Source: Ancylobacter rudongensis (GTDB lineage: Bacteria; Pseudomonadota; Alphaproteobacteria; Rhizobiales; Xanthobacteraceae). Taken from it: a stretch of 64,000 nucleotides of DNA. The translations under genes were made by a program, and so were the position numbers. The notes below the pieces were generated by a model that ran no database searches, was not told where the DNA came from, and worked only from the letters and a program-made list of their open reading frames with translations. The first letter of the stretch is position 1. Every line of letters starts with the position of its first letter. Location of the stretch: contig NZ_FMTP01000005.1 in the NCBI RefSeq assembly GCF_900100155.1, forward strand, positions 124,001 through 188,000. The letters run 5' to 3'. Below are positions 1 to 13,741 of this stretch, piece after piece.

Positions 1-8
1 TACCCAGA

Positions 9-1379
9 ATGTCGCGGCGTTTTCCCCTTGAAGCCAATGGCCTTGTCGGCCGCCGGTCGGTCCTTGTCGGCATGGCGGCGCTCGGCGGGGCCGGGCTTGG
101 CGGGGCGATGCTCGCGCCGGGTGTGGCGAATGCCGCCGTCCGCCTCGACATCACCTCGGGCACGGTGCAGCCGCTGCCCATCGCCATCACCGATTTCGTC
201 GGCGGCGGCAGCCCGCAGGACATCGAGGCCGGCAAGGGGGTGACGCAGATCATCTCGGCCGATCTGCGTCGCTCGGGCCTGTTCGCCCCGATCGACCCGG
301 CCGCCTTCGTCGAGAAGATCAGCAACCCGGACGCCTCGCCGCGCTTCCAGGACTGGCGCGTCATCAACGCGCAGGCACTCGTCACCGGCCGCATCACCCG
401 CCAGCCGGACGGGCGGGTGAAGGCGGAATTCCGCCTGTGGGACGTGTTCGCCGGCCAGCAGCTGATCGGCCAGCAATATTTCACCCAGCCGGAGAACTGG
501 CGCCGCGTCGCCCACATCATCGCCGACGCGATCTATGAGCGGCTCACCGGCGAGAAGGGTTATTTCGACACGCGCATCGTCTTCGTCGACGAGAGCGGGC
601 CGAAGGAGAAGCGGATCAAGCGCCTCGCCATCATGGACCAGGACGGCGCCAACGTGACCTATCTCACGCGCGGCGACGACCTCGTGCTGACCCCGCGCTT
701 CTCGCCGACCAGCCAGGAAATCACCTATATGAGCTATGGCAATGGCGAGCCGCGCGTCTACCTGCTCAACATCGAGAACGGCCAGCGCGAAGTGGTTGGC
801 AACTTCCCCAATATGAGCTTCTCGCCGCGCTTCGCCCCTGACGGGCAGCGGGTGATCCTGAGCCTGCAGCAGGGGGCGGATTCCAACATCTTCGTGATGG
901 ACCTGCGCTCCAAGGCCACCACAAGGCTGACCGATACCGCCGCCATCGACACCGCGCCCTGCTACTCGCCGGATGGCACGCAGATCTGCTTCGAGAGCGA
1001 CCGCGGCGGCGGCTCGCAGATCTACCTCATGAACCCGGACGGCTCGAACCAGCGCCGCATCTCCTTCGGCGACGGGCGTTACTCCACGCCGGTCTGGTCG
1101 CCGCGCGGCGATGTGATCGCCTTCACCAAGCAGGCACAGGGACGCTTCGCCATCGGGCTGATGCGGCCGGACGGCTCGGGCGAGCGCATCCTCACCGAGG
1201 GCTACCACAATGAGGGGCCGACCTTCGCCCCGAACGGGCGCGTCATCATGTTTTTCCGCGATGCGGGGGGCGGAGGTGGGCCGCAGCTCTATACGGTGGA
1301 CATCACCGGCTATAACGAGCAGCGCGTGCCGACGCCCAGCTACGCGTCCGACCCGGCCTGGTCGCCCTTGCGCTCCTGA
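9..1379 (+). CDS. tolB: Tol-Pal system translocation protein TolB
   Basis: Periplasmic beta-propeller of the Tol-Pal complex, which links the outer membrane to the inner-membrane TolQRA motor during cell division. About 456 residues, the usual size. The N-terminus carries a twin-arginine-like signal (GRRSVLVG, then a Gly/Ala-rich core ending near ANA at residues 40-42). An N-terminal domain follows, then propeller blades visible as repeats such as [38 protein letters not shown] and [10 protein letters not shown]. The ATG lies 9 bases from the window edge and no in-frame stop is visible before it, so the start could be further upstream. pal and cpoB follow on the same strand; tolQRA are presumably to the left of the window. 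Confidence 0.95.
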   Translation: MSRRFPLEANGLVGRRSVLVGMAALGGAGLGGAMLAPGVANAAVRLDITSGTVQPLPIAITDFVGGGSPQDIEAGKGVTQIISADLRRSGLFAPIDPAAFVEKISNPDASPRFQDWRVINAQALVTGRITRQPDGRVKAEFRLWDVFAGQQLIGQQYFTQPENWRRVAHIIADAIYERLTGEKGYFDTRIVFVDESGPKEKRIKRLAIMDQDGANVTYLTRGDDLVLTPRFSPTSQEITYMSYGNGEPRVYLLNIENGQREVVGNFPNMSFSPRFAPDGQRVILSLQQGADSNIFVMDLRSKATTRLTDTAAIDTAPCYSPDGTQICFESDRGGGSQIYLMNPDGSNQRRISFGDGRYSTPVWSPRGDVIAFTKQAQGRFAIGLMRPDGSGERILTEGYHNEGPTFAPNGRVIMFFRDAGGGGGPQLYTVDITGYNEQRVPTPSYASDPAWSPLRS

Positions 1380-1534
1380 GCGGGTTCTGTCAGGGAACGA
1401 TTAACCATAAGCGGCGGTTTACGGAATGGTCGCGAAATTGGCGCAATTCAGCAAGGTTTCGTAAAGCACGACGGAACATTGATGGTCGCCAGCAGCCAGT
1501 CGGCAGATCAGTCGGGAATTCAGGAGTCAGCGGT

Positions 1535-2029
1535 ATGATCCGTATGTTGCGCCATCTGGGCGGCGCGCGCGTCGCCTTCATCGTCGGTTTCGCGATGCTC
1601 GCGGCCGCCTGCGCCAAGAACCCGATGGACGGCGCCGGCGCCGCTCTCGGTTCGGCGCCTCCCGGCAGCCCGCAGGAGTTCATCGTCTCGGTCGGCGACC
1701 GCGTGTTCTTCGAGAGCGACCAGACCAGCCTGACGCCGCAGGCGCAGGCGACGCTCGACAAGCAGGCGCAGTGGCTGAACCAGTACGCCCGCTACAGCTT
1801 CACCATCGAAGGCCATGCCGACGAGCGCGGCACCCGCGAATACAACATCGCCCTCGGTGCCCGCCGCGCCCAGAGCGTGCGCGACTATCTGGTCCAGCGC
1901 GGTGTCGCGGCAAGCCGCATGCGGACCATCTCCTACGGCAAGGAGCGCCCGGTCGCGGTCTGCAACGACATCTCCTGCTGGTCGCAGAACCGCCGGGCCG
2001 TCACCGTGCTGAACGCCACCGGCACCTGA
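1535..2029 (+). CDS. pal: Peptidoglycan-associated lipoprotein Pal
   Basis: Outer-membrane lipoprotein of 164 residues that binds peptidoglycan and TolB. The N-terminal hydrophobic stretch ends in a lipobox (LAAAC), followed by a short linker and an OmpA-like peptidoglycan-binding domain (about residues 50-160). That domain has the conserved EGHADERGTREYN and LGARRAQSVRDYL motifs. The start is preceded by CAGGAG about 10 bases upstream. The 155-base spacer after tolB contains TTAACCATAA (1401-1410), resembling a CtrA half-site, so pal may have its own promoter. A hairpin terminator follows the gene. Confidence 0.95.
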   Translation: MIRMLRHLGGARVAFIVGFAMLAAACAKNPMDGAGAALGSAPPGSPQEFIVSVGDRVFFESDQTSLTPQAQATLDKQAQWLNQYARYSFTIEGHADERGTREYNIALGARRAQSVRDYLVQRGVAASRMRTISYGKERPVAVCNDISCWSQNRRAVTVLNATGT

Positions 2030-2051
2030 TCGGCGCCTCCGCGCAGCAACG

Positions 2052-2083
2052 AAACCCGGCTCGCCCTGCGGGCCGGGTTTTCG
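2052..2083 (+). terminator. Rho-independent terminator after pal
   Basis: The arms AAACCCGGC (2052-2060) and GCCGGGTTT (2072-2080) are perfectly complementary and are followed by a short T-rich stretch. The hairpin sits 22 bases after the pal stop codon, so cpoB downstream probably has its own promoter or depends on readthrough. Confidence 0.75.
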
Positions 2084-2209
2084 TATTTCTGGCGGGTTGC
2101 AACGTGCAAGGGATGACCCTGGGTCAAACTTTGGACGTGATCAGCCCCGTATGTTCAAATGGAAAGCGCGCGGCGTCCTGCCGCCGCTCCGCTGTTCCCG
2201 TTCCAGTGC

Positions 2210-3079
2210 ATGGCCATGATGACCGTCCGCCCGCTTCGTCCCGCCGCTCTCGTTCTTGTCGCCGCTCTCGCCGCCGCTTCCGTCCCGTTCGAGGCAGCGC
2301 AGGCGCAGGCGGACAACAATTTCTTCGGCAATCTCTTCAAGCCGCCGGGACAGGTGCGCGCGGGCAACCAGCCGGCGCAGGTTGAAGAGGCCGACAGCAT
2401 CGTCACCCGGATCGACCGGCTGGAAAACCAGCTGCGGCAGATGACCGGGCAGATCGAGCAGCTGCAATTCCGCAACCAGCAGCTTGAGCAGCAGTTGCGG
2501 CTGCTGCAGGGCGACACCGGCGCCGCGCCGGCGGCTGCGGGCGAGACCGCCCGCCGTCCCGACGTGTTCGACCCCTCCGCCCAGGCCGGTGCGCCCGGTG
2601 CGCCGCGCCCGCTGGGGGCCACCGCGCCGAGCGGCGCGCCAATGGACCTCGGCACCCTTTCCGGCGCCGCCGCGGGCGGGGGCGCCCAGCCGGCCACCTC
2701 GCCGAAGGAAATGTTCGATCTCGCCTTCGGCGCGCTCCAGCGCCAGGACTATGCCGCTGCGGGCCAGACCTTCGAGCAGTTCGTCAAGCTCTACCCCACC
2801 GACCGGGCCACGCCGGACGCCTATTACTGGCTGGGCGAGAGCCAGTATCTGCGCAAGTCCTATAAGGAAGCGGCGCAGAATTTCCTCAAAGTGTCGACCG
2901 ATTACCCCAATGCGGTGAAGGCCCCGGACGCCCTGCTGCGCCTCGGCCAGTCGCTCGCGGCGATCGGCGAGAAGGATGCCGCCTGCGCGACGCTCAACGC
3001 CGTCGGCAACAAATACCCGCGCGCGTCGGCAACGGTGAAGCAGGGGGTGGAGCGTGAGCAGAAGCGCGCCGGCTGCTGA
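2210..3079 (+). CDS. cpoB: Tol-Pal accessory protein CpoB (YbgF)
   Basis: Periplasmic coordinator of outer-membrane constriction with peptidoglycan synthesis. An upstream in-frame ATG exists at 2159, but the start at 2210 puts a basic N-terminus directly before a clean signal peptide (VLVAALAAASVPFEAAQA). Next come a short coiled coil (RLENQLRQMTGQIEQLQ, about residues 65-85), a Pro/Ala/Gly linker, and a C-terminal TPR region with three units (FGALQRQDYAAAGQTFEQF; YWLGESQYLRKSYKEAAQNF; LRLGQSLAAIGEKDAACATL). This is the standard YbgF layout. The gene's 3' end overlaps the tilS start by 26 bases. Confidence 0.92.
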   Translation: MAMMTVRPLRPAALVLVAALAAASVPFEAAQAQADNNFFGNLFKPPGQVRAGNQPAQVEEADSIVTRIDRLENQLRQMTGQIEQLQFRNQQLEQQLRLLQGDTGAAPAAAGETARRPDVFDPSAQAGAPGAPRPLGATAPSGAPMDLGTLSGAAAGGGAQPATSPKEMFDLAFGALQRQDYAAAGQTFEQFVKLYPTDRATPDAYYWLGESQYLRKSYKEAAQNFLKVSTDYPNAVKAPDALLRLGQSLAAIGEKDAACATLNAVGNKYPRASATVKQGVEREQKRAGC

Positions 3080-4109
3080 GGCCGCGCCCGCCGACCCCGC
3101 CCCCGGCCCTGACGCGGCCGAGCTGGCGACGCTCTTTGCTCCCCTTGCCGGCCATGCCGATGTGCTGCTCGCGGTGTCAGGCGGCCCCGATTCGACCGCG
3201 CTGATGCTGCTGGCCCATCGCTGGCGCACCCAGTGCCACGCGGCGACCCGGCTGCACGTCGCCACGGTTGACCATGGCCTGCGGGCCGAATCGCGCACTG
3301 AGGCGCGGGACGTCGCCGCGCTGGCGCAACGGCTCGGCCTGCCTCACGCGATTCTCGACCTCGCCGCGCCGCTGCCGGGCACGCGCCTGCAGGAGGCGGC
3401 CCGCGATGCGCGCTACGAGGCGCTGGCCGCCCATGCGCAGGCGATCGGCGCCAGCGCGCTTGCCACCGCCCACACACGCGACGACCAGGCCGAGACGGTG
3501 CTTTTCCGGCTGATGCGCGGTTCTGGAATCGGCGGGCTCGCCGGCATTCCGGCCGTGCGCCCGCTGGGGACGATCACGCTCCTGCGCCCGCTGCTGGGCC
3601 GGCCGAAGGCGGAACTGGTCGCGCTGTGCGAGGCGGCGGGCATCGCCTTTGTCCGTGACCCCTCGAACAGCAATCCGCGCTTTGCCCGCGTGCGGCTGCG
3701 GGAGCTGCTGCCCGCGCTGGCGGCGGAAGGCCTCGATGCCGCCGCCGTGGAGCGCCTGGCGCGCCGCATGGCCCGGGCCGAGGCGGCGCTGGAGGCGGCC
3801 ACAGACGCCGCCGCTGCCGCCCTCTGGCCGACCCGGCGAGAGGGGGAGCCCGCCCTGACCTTGCCCCGTGCCGGCCTTGCCGCCCTTCCCGAGGAGATCG
3901 CCCTGCGCCTGCTCGGGCGTGCGGTCGCGGCGGTGGGTACGGGGCCGGTGGAACTCGGCAAGCTGGAGGCGCTGCTGGCCTGGATTGCCGGGCTCGGGCC
4001 AGACGAACAGGGCGCGCGCACCCTTGCCGGGGCGGTGGTGCGGGTGAACCGGCGGAGTGTCGCGCTGGCTCCCGCCCCGGCGCGGCGGCCCTCCGGTTCC
4101 ACCCGGTGA
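3054..4109 (+). CDS. tilS: tRNA(Ile)-lysidine synthetase TilS
   Basis: ATP-dependent enzyme that converts the wobble C34 of tRNA-Ile(CAU) to lysidine, so that the anticodon reads AUA. The P-loop motif SGGPDS is at residues 42-47, followed by the N-type ATP pyrophosphatase fold (VDHGLR, AHTRDDQAETVLFRLMRGSG). About 351 residues. It begins at a GTG inside the 3' end of cpoB, which suggests translational coupling. The C-terminal region is short and Ala-rich, as in other alphaproteobacterial TilS. The order cpoB-tilS-ftsH is typical of this class. Confidence 0.93.
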   Translation: MSRSAPAAEAAPADPAPGPDAAELATLFAPLAGHADVLLAVSGGPDSTALMLLAHRWRTQCHAATRLHVATVDHGLRAESRTEARDVAALAQRLGLPHAILDLAAPLPGTRLQEAARDARYEALAAHAQAIGASALATAHTRDDQAETVLFRLMRGSGIGGLAGIPAVRPLGTITLLRPLLGRPKAELVALCEAAGIAFVRDPSNSNPRFARVRLRELLPALAAEGLDAAAVERLARRMARAEAALEAATDAAAAALWPTRREGEPALTLPRAGLAALPEEIALRLLGRAVAAVGTGPVELGKLEALLAWIAGLGPDEQGARTLAGAVVRVNRRSVALAPAPARRPSGSTR

Positions 4110-4257
4110 CGCGGATTTGCGCGGAAGGTCGCAGGTGCCTTGCTCCCGACATCTTGGCAATCACCCCTGCGCCACCTAAATTACGGAGCGACAAGGGAGG
4201 GCCGCCAGCGCCGGCGGTGCCCGCGCGTCGGTCGAATCCGACGCCGAAAGGGACATG

Positions 4258-6180
<1,923 letters not shown>

Positions 6181-6202
6181 TCGGTTTCTTAGGCTGAATG
6201 GA

Positions 6203-6238
6203 GGGGAAGATGTGCGCAAGCAGATCTTCCCCTTTTTG
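6203..6238 (+). terminator. Rho-independent terminator after ftsH
   Basis: Perfect 9-bp arms GGGGAAGAT (6203-6211) and ATCTTCCCC (6224-6232) are followed by TTTTTG. The hairpin lies about 20 bases after the ftsH stop. The following 226 bases before glmM hold one near-perfect 17-base palindrome (6281-6297, CGCGA/TCGCG arms) and presumably the glmM promoter; no gene was seen there. Confidence 0.88.
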
Positions 6239-6464
6239 TTTGTCTCCAGCCTTTCGGCACCGCAGACGGGCGAAGCATCCCGCGAGATAATATCGCGTGA
6301 TCCTGATCGCGTCGGCATCGAAGAGCGTCTTTTCCGGCCCGACGGCGCCGCAACGAACGCTTACACTTTGTGAAACCCTTGCCTGTAGGCTCGATGATAG
6401 AGAAGAGTGAGTGTCGACGCGCCGCTGGCGCGCCGGGACGGCGTCGATTCGCATGAGGCAGGGC

Positions 6465-7808
<1,344 letters not shown>

Positions 7809-7828
7809 GGGCTGGCAGCCATTCCTCT

Positions 7829-7929
7829 CGTCATCCCGGAATGACCGTCAGGCCATATCCGGGATCGTCCCCCCGTCGCGGATCCGGCAATCGATCCCGG
7901 ATACGGCCTTTGGCCGTTCCGGGATGACG
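7829..7929. repeat. Palindromic intergenic repeat, family A, copy 1
   Basis: Long imperfect inverted repeat bounded by perfect 13-bp arms, CGTCATCCCGGAA (7829-7841) and TTCCGGGATGACG (7917-7929). The interior has further GGGATCG/CGATCCC and GGCC-rich pairs. Related elements occur at 25586-25678 and 33310-33398. It lies between the convergent glmM and choV genes, where it could fold in either transcript and act as a terminator or mRNA-end stabiliser. Confidence 0.85.
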
Positions 7930-7972
7930 CGGTGCGCGGTGGTCTCCTGACCCTCCGCCGATGCGTCGACCT

Positions 7973-9169
7973 TTACCCGTCCAGCCTTCTGAGCAGGCCG
8001 CGATAGATCTCGTCATCGTCGCACAGGCCGGCGAGGCGGCCGAGACTGTCGACCAGCAGGATCGGCAGGTCGGTGTGGCGCTTCAGTTCGATCGCCGCCT
8101 TCAGCTTCAGGTCGACCGGGGCGACGATGCAGTCGGCATCATGCGCCAGCTTGTCGTCGATCAGGCCGGCTTCGCCATCGGCGGCGGCGAGGACGCCCTG
8201 GCGGCCGTCGAGATCGAGCGAGACCGGCCGCCCCTCGGCGTCCATCTTCACCTTCACCCGTCCGTCCCTGTCGAGCACCACCTCATCGCCCTGCCGGGCG
8301 AGGCTGGCGGCCGGGCGCATCACCGCCGTGCCGCGCAGCACGTTGAGCGGGTTCATGTGCTTGACGAACTCGGCGACATAGGCGGTGGCCGGGCGCAGCA
8401 AGATGTCCTCGGCCGTGCCCGCCTGGACGATGCGCCCGCCTTCCATGATGGCGATCTTGTTGCCGAGCTTCAGCGCCTCGTCGAGATCGTGGCTGACGAA
8501 GACGATGGTCTTCTGGATGCGCCGCTGCAGATCGAGCAGCTCGTCCTGCAGCTTGTCGCGGATCAGCGGGTCGAGCGCCGAGAACGGCTCGTCCATCAGC
8601 AGGATATCGGCATCGGTGGCGAAGGCGCGGGCGAGGCCGACGCGCTGCTGCATGCCGCCGGAGAGCTCGTTGGTGTATTTCTCCGACCAGTTGGTGAGGC
8701 CGACCATGGCCAGCTTCTCGTCGACGATGCGGTTGCGCTCGGCCGCGCTCATGCCGCCGCGCAGCTCCAGCCCGAAGCCGACATTGTCGCGCACCGTGCG
8801 CCAGGGCAGCAGGCCGAACTGCTGGAACACCATGGAGACGGTGTGCATGCGGATGTCGCGCAGCGTGTTTTCATCGCAGCGGGCAACGTCGATGGCGGTG
8901 CCGTTGTGCTCGACCAGCACCTCGCCGCGGGCCACCTCGTTCAGGCGGTTGATGGCGCGCAGAATGGTGGACTTGCCGGAGCCGGAGAGACCCATCAGCA
9001 CGCAGATCTCGCCGCGCTCGATGGCAAGGCTCACTCCCGCCGCGCCGAGCACGGCGCCGGTGGCGGCGAGGATCTCGTCGCGCGAGCGGCCCTCGTCGAT
9101 GAGCCTCAAGGCGTTCTTCTGGTCGGCGCCGAAGACGATGTCGATGTTGCGGAATTCAACGGCGGGCAT
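7973..9169 (-). CDS. choV: Choline/glycine-betaine ABC transporter ATPase
   Basis: ATP-binding subunit of a ProV/ChoV-type importer, 398 residues. Walker A is GLSGSGKST (about residues 60-68), the ABC signature is LSGGMQQRVGLARAF and Walker B is ILLMDEPFSALDP. A C-terminal regulatory extension of about 110 residues (from residue 290) is consistent with the CBS-type domains of ProV/OpuAA proteins. It is last in the choX-choW-choV operon, with its start 3 bases after the choW stop. Adjacent bet genes favour choline or betaine as substrate; the exact ligand cannot be read from sequence. Confidence 0.9.
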   Translation of the reverse strand: MPAVEFRNIDIVFGADQKNALRLIDEGRSRDEILAATGAVLGAAGVSLAIERGEICVLMGLSGSGKSTILRAINRLNEVARGEVLVEHNGTAIDVARCDENTLRDIRMHTVSMVFQQFGLLPWRTVRDNVGFGLELRGGMSAAERNRIVDEKLAMVGLTNWSEKYTNELSGGMQQRVGLARAFATDADILLMDEPFSALDPLIRDKLQDELLDLQRRIQKTIVFVSHDLDEALKLGNKIAIMEGGRIVQAGTAEDILLRPATAYVAEFVKHMNPLNVLRGTAVMRPAASLARQGDEVVLDRDGRVKVKMDAEGRPVSLDLDGRQGVLAAADGEAGLIDDKLAHDADCIVAPVDLKLKAAIELKRHTDLPILLVDSLGRLAGLCDDDEIYRGLLRRLDG

Positions 9170-9172
9170 GGC

Positions 9173-10024
9173 TCAACCCTTTCGCGAGCGCCGCTCGGGC
9201 CGCTTGCAGACGCGGTCGAGCACGATGGCGAGGACGACGATGGCGAGGCCCGCCTCGAAGCCCATGGCGATGTTCACCGAATTGAGCGCCCGCACCACCG
9301 GCTTGCCGAGGCCGTCGGCGCCGACCAGCGCGGCGATGACCACCATGGACAGGCTCAGCATGATGCACTGGGTGATGCCGGCCATGATGGTGGGCAGCGC
9401 ATAGGGCAGCTCCACCTTGAACAGCAGCTGCGTCTTGGTGGCGCCAAAGGCTTTGCCGGCTTCATAGAGCGCCGGCGGCACCGAGGAGATGCCGAGATGC
9501 GTGAGGCGGATCGGCGCGGGAATCGAGAAGATGACGGTGGAGATCAGCCCCGGCACCGCGCCCAGGCCGAACAGCACCAGGGTGGGGATCAGATAGACGA
9601 AGGTGGGGATCGTCTGCATCAGGTCGAGGATCGGCCGGATGGCGGTGTAGAGCCAGGGCCGGTGCGCGGCGGCGATGCCGATCGGCACGCCGACCACGAC
9701 GCAGACCAGCGTGGCGCAGATGACCAGTGAAAGCGTCTCCATCGTCGCCGACCAGTAGCCGAGATTGGTGACGAGCAGCAGCGCGCCGACGATGAACACC
9801 ACCAGCCCGATGGAGCGGTGCACCAGCCAGGCGGCGAGGCCGAATAGGGCGATGAGGAGCAGCGGCGGCACCCAGAGCAGCGCGTCGGTGAAGCCGCCGA
9901 TCAGCGCCCCCAGCACCAGCGAGACGAAGTCGAAGAAGCCCTGACCATGCGTGGTAAGCAGGTCGACGAAGTCACGGAGCCAGAGTCCCAGCGGGATCTT
10001 GTGCTCGGTCAGCCAGTCATACAT
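9173..10024 (-). CDS. choW: Choline/glycine-betaine ABC transporter permease
   Basis: Membrane subunit of 283 residues in the ProW/ChoW family. Several transmembrane helices are visible (for example LLLIALFGLAAWLV, GLVVFIVGALLLVTNL, SLVICATLVCVVVGVPIGIAAA). The binding-protein-dependent permease motif region (EAGKAFGATKTQLLFKVELPYA) contacts the ATPase. The start is supported by GAGGAG upstream. It is separated from choX by 199 bases that hold a palindromic repeat, and is nearly fused to choV. Confidence 0.9.
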   Translation of the reverse strand: MYDWLTEHKIPLGLWLRDFVDLLTTHGQGFFDFVSLVLGALIGGFTDALLWVPPLLLIALFGLAAWLVHRSIGLVVFIVGALLLVTNLGYWSATMETLSLVICATLVCVVVGVPIGIAAAHRPWLYTAIRPILDLMQTIPTFVYLIPTLVLFGLGAVPGLISTVIFSIPAPIRLTHLGISSVPPALYEAGKAFGATKTQLLFKVELPYALPTIMAGITQCIMLSLSMVVIAALVGADGLGKPVVRALNSVNIAMGFEAGLAIVVLAIVLDRVCKRPERRSRKG

Positions 10025-10092
10025 CGGCGCTCCTCGGCGGGGTGAGTGAGGGCGGACGCCGCCTGCGGGTCAGGGGCGCTTGGCGTCACTAT

Positions 10093-10179
10093 CCTTCGAG
10101 ACCCGGCTTCGCCGGGGGGCTCGGGATGAGGGCCACGCGGACCAAATCATCCCGAGGTGCGCGCAATGCGCCTCGAAGG
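10093..10179. repeat. Palindromic intergenic repeat, family B, inside the cho operon
   Basis: Nested inverted repeat. The outer arms are CCTTCGAG (10093-10100) and CTCGAAGG (10172-10179). The inner arms are CTCGGGATGA (10120-10129) and TCATCCCGAG (10147-10156), with a further CCGGCTTCGCCGG hairpin. It sits in the choX-choW spacer, on transcribed DNA. By analogy with REP elements between binding-protein and permease genes, it may raise choX expression relative to choWV. Confidence 0.8.
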
Positions 10180-10223
10180 CGGTCAGAGGGAGCGGCCGCC
10201 CATGGCGAGGGGCCGCACAGGAC

Positions 10224-11177
10224 TCAGAGCTTGAGCGCGGCCTTCACTGCCGGCACGGCCGGCTTGCCGTCGATGGTGGTGACGCCGGCGAGCCAGGGCT
10301 CCCACACGGTCGGGTTGGCCTTCAGCCACTTGTCGGCCGCCTTGGCCGGCTCCATGGCGTCGAGCAGGATGTAGCCCATCACCACATTCTCGGTGGCGAG
10401 GGTGAATTTGAGGTTCTTGATCAGCGTGCCGACATTCGGGCATTCGCTGGTATAGCCGGCGCGGGCGTTGGTGTAGATGGTGGCGCCGCCATAGTTCGGG
10501 CCGAAGACGTCATCGCCGCCCGAGAGATAGCTCATCTCGTACTTGGCGTTCATCGGGTGCGGTTCCCAGCCGAGGAAGACGATGGCTTCCTTGCGGCGCG
10601 AGGCGCGCTCGACCTGGGCCAGCATGCCCTGCTCGCTGGATTCGACGAGATCGAAGCCCTTCAGGCCGTATTTGTCGTCCTTGATCATGTCGAGGATCAG
10701 GCGGTTGCCGTCATTGCCCGGCTCGATGCCGTAGATCTTGCCGCCGAGCTTGTCCTTGAACTTGGCGATGTCGGCGAAGGACTTCAGGCCCTCGTCATAG
10801 AGATAGGTCGGCACCGCCAGCGTGTACTTGGCGCCTTCGAGGTTGACGCCGATGACCTCGACGCTCTTGTCCTCGCGATAGGGAGCAAGGTCCGCTTCCA
10901 TGGTCGGCATCCAATTGCCGAGGAAGACGTCGATATCCTTGGTCTGCATCGACTTGTACGTCACCGGCACCGACAGAACCTGCGTCTTCGGGGTGTAGCC
11001 GAGGGCTTCCAGGATCGCCGAGGTGAGGGCGGTGGTGGCGGTGATGTCGGTCCAGCCGACATCGGCGAAGCGGACCGTCTTGCAGGCCGCCGGCTCGGCG
11101 GCCTGGGCCGCGTCGCGGGGGAGGGGGGTGGCGGCCAGGGCGAGGCCCAAGGCGGCGAGGAAGGCGATTTTACGCAT
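10224..11177 (-). CDS. choX: Choline/glycine-betaine ABC transporter substrate-binding protein
   Basis: Periplasmic solute-binding protein of the OpuAC/ProX type. The ATG at 11177 (MRKIAFLAALGLALAATPL) gives a proper signal peptide; an in-frame ATG 7 codons earlier is less likely. Family landmarks include VRFADVGWTDITATTALT, FLGNWMPTMEADLAPY and FLGWEPHPMNAKYEM, where aromatic residues form the cage for the quaternary ammonium group. It is the first gene of choXWV and is divergent from betI, so both operons share a 395-base control region. Confidence 0.9.
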   Translation of the reverse strand: MRKIAFLAALGLALAATPLPRDAAQAAEPAACKTVRFADVGWTDITATTALTSAILEALGYTPKTQVLSVPVTYKSMQTKDIDVFLGNWMPTMEADLAPYREDKSVEVIGVNLEGAKYTLAVPTYLYDEGLKSFADIAKFKDKLGGKIYGIEPGNDGNRLILDMIKDDKYGLKGFDLVESSEQGMLAQVERASRRKEAIVFLGWEPHPMNAKYEMSYLSGGDDVFGPNYGGATIYTNARAGYTSECPNVGTLIKNLKFTLATENVVMGYILLDAMEPAKAADKWLKANPTVWEPWLAGVTTIDGKPAVPAVKAALKL

Positions 11178-11335
11178 CGTTGTTGTTCCCGTTGGCATCC
11201 TGGCAGGATCATGGAACCGGCATGGCCTGACGCCAAGCCCGGCACGGCCGGAATCGACAAGTCGGGGACGGCGGGGTCTCGCGGTACCCTTTGGGGCCCG
11301 CCCCGCTCCGCCCGGATGCGGCCTCTGGAGGCTTC

Positions 11336-11355
11336 TTTTGAACAGCTATTCAAAA
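11336..11355. promoter_or_regulatory. Candidate BetI operator 1
   Basis: Inverted repeat TTTTGAA-cagcta-TTCAAAA with perfect 7-bp arms, in the 395-base control region between choX and betI. TTGAA/TTCAA half-sites fit my recollection of BetI operators in other proteobacteria. It sits closer to choX and could control the transport operon. It is AT-rich against a GC-rich background. Confidence 0.45.
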
Positions 11356-11523
11356 CGCGATCGGGCCATTTGTCACGCGCAATCTTTGCCCAGAAATGAC
11401 GAATTTACGACGCTTTTCGAGGCTGTTTGCCAAATTGCGCCGCGCCGGCAGAAGCATTTCGACACCGCTTCGTGTCAAGCCGGCGAGCCGGATGGCGGGG
11501 ATTGCCGGCCGATTTGATCCATG

Positions 11524-11543
11524 TATTGTACGAGTATTCAATA
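11524..11543. promoter_or_regulatory. Candidate BetI operator 2 near the betI start
   Basis: Imperfect palindrome with 5-bp outer arms TATTG (11524-11528) and CAATA (11539-11543). It shares the core TATTCAA with operator 1 and ends 29 bases before the betI GTG, where a bound regulator could block transcription of betIBA. Apart from these two sites, the choX-betI spacer shows nothing clear. Confidence 0.4.
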
Positions 11544-11572
11544 GCTCCCTTCGCGTCGATCAGGAGGTGCCG

Positions 11573-13740
<2,168 letters not shown>

Positions 13741-13741
<1 letters not shown>

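Noticed and set aside
6281-6297. Near-perfect 17-base palindrome upstream of glmM
   Set aside because: Single copy, one arm mismatch and no known regulator nearby, so a regulatory role is not supported beyond mention.
7961-9730. 589-codon open frame on the + strand
   Set aside because: Antisense to choV and choW. Low-complexity His/Gly/Ala composition typical of reverse frames in GC-rich DNA.
11396-11572. Possible 59-residue N-terminal extension of BetI from an upstream ATG
   Set aside because: The segment covers the control region with operator-like palindromes, has basic low-complexity coding, and a GTG with AGGAGG follows at 11573.
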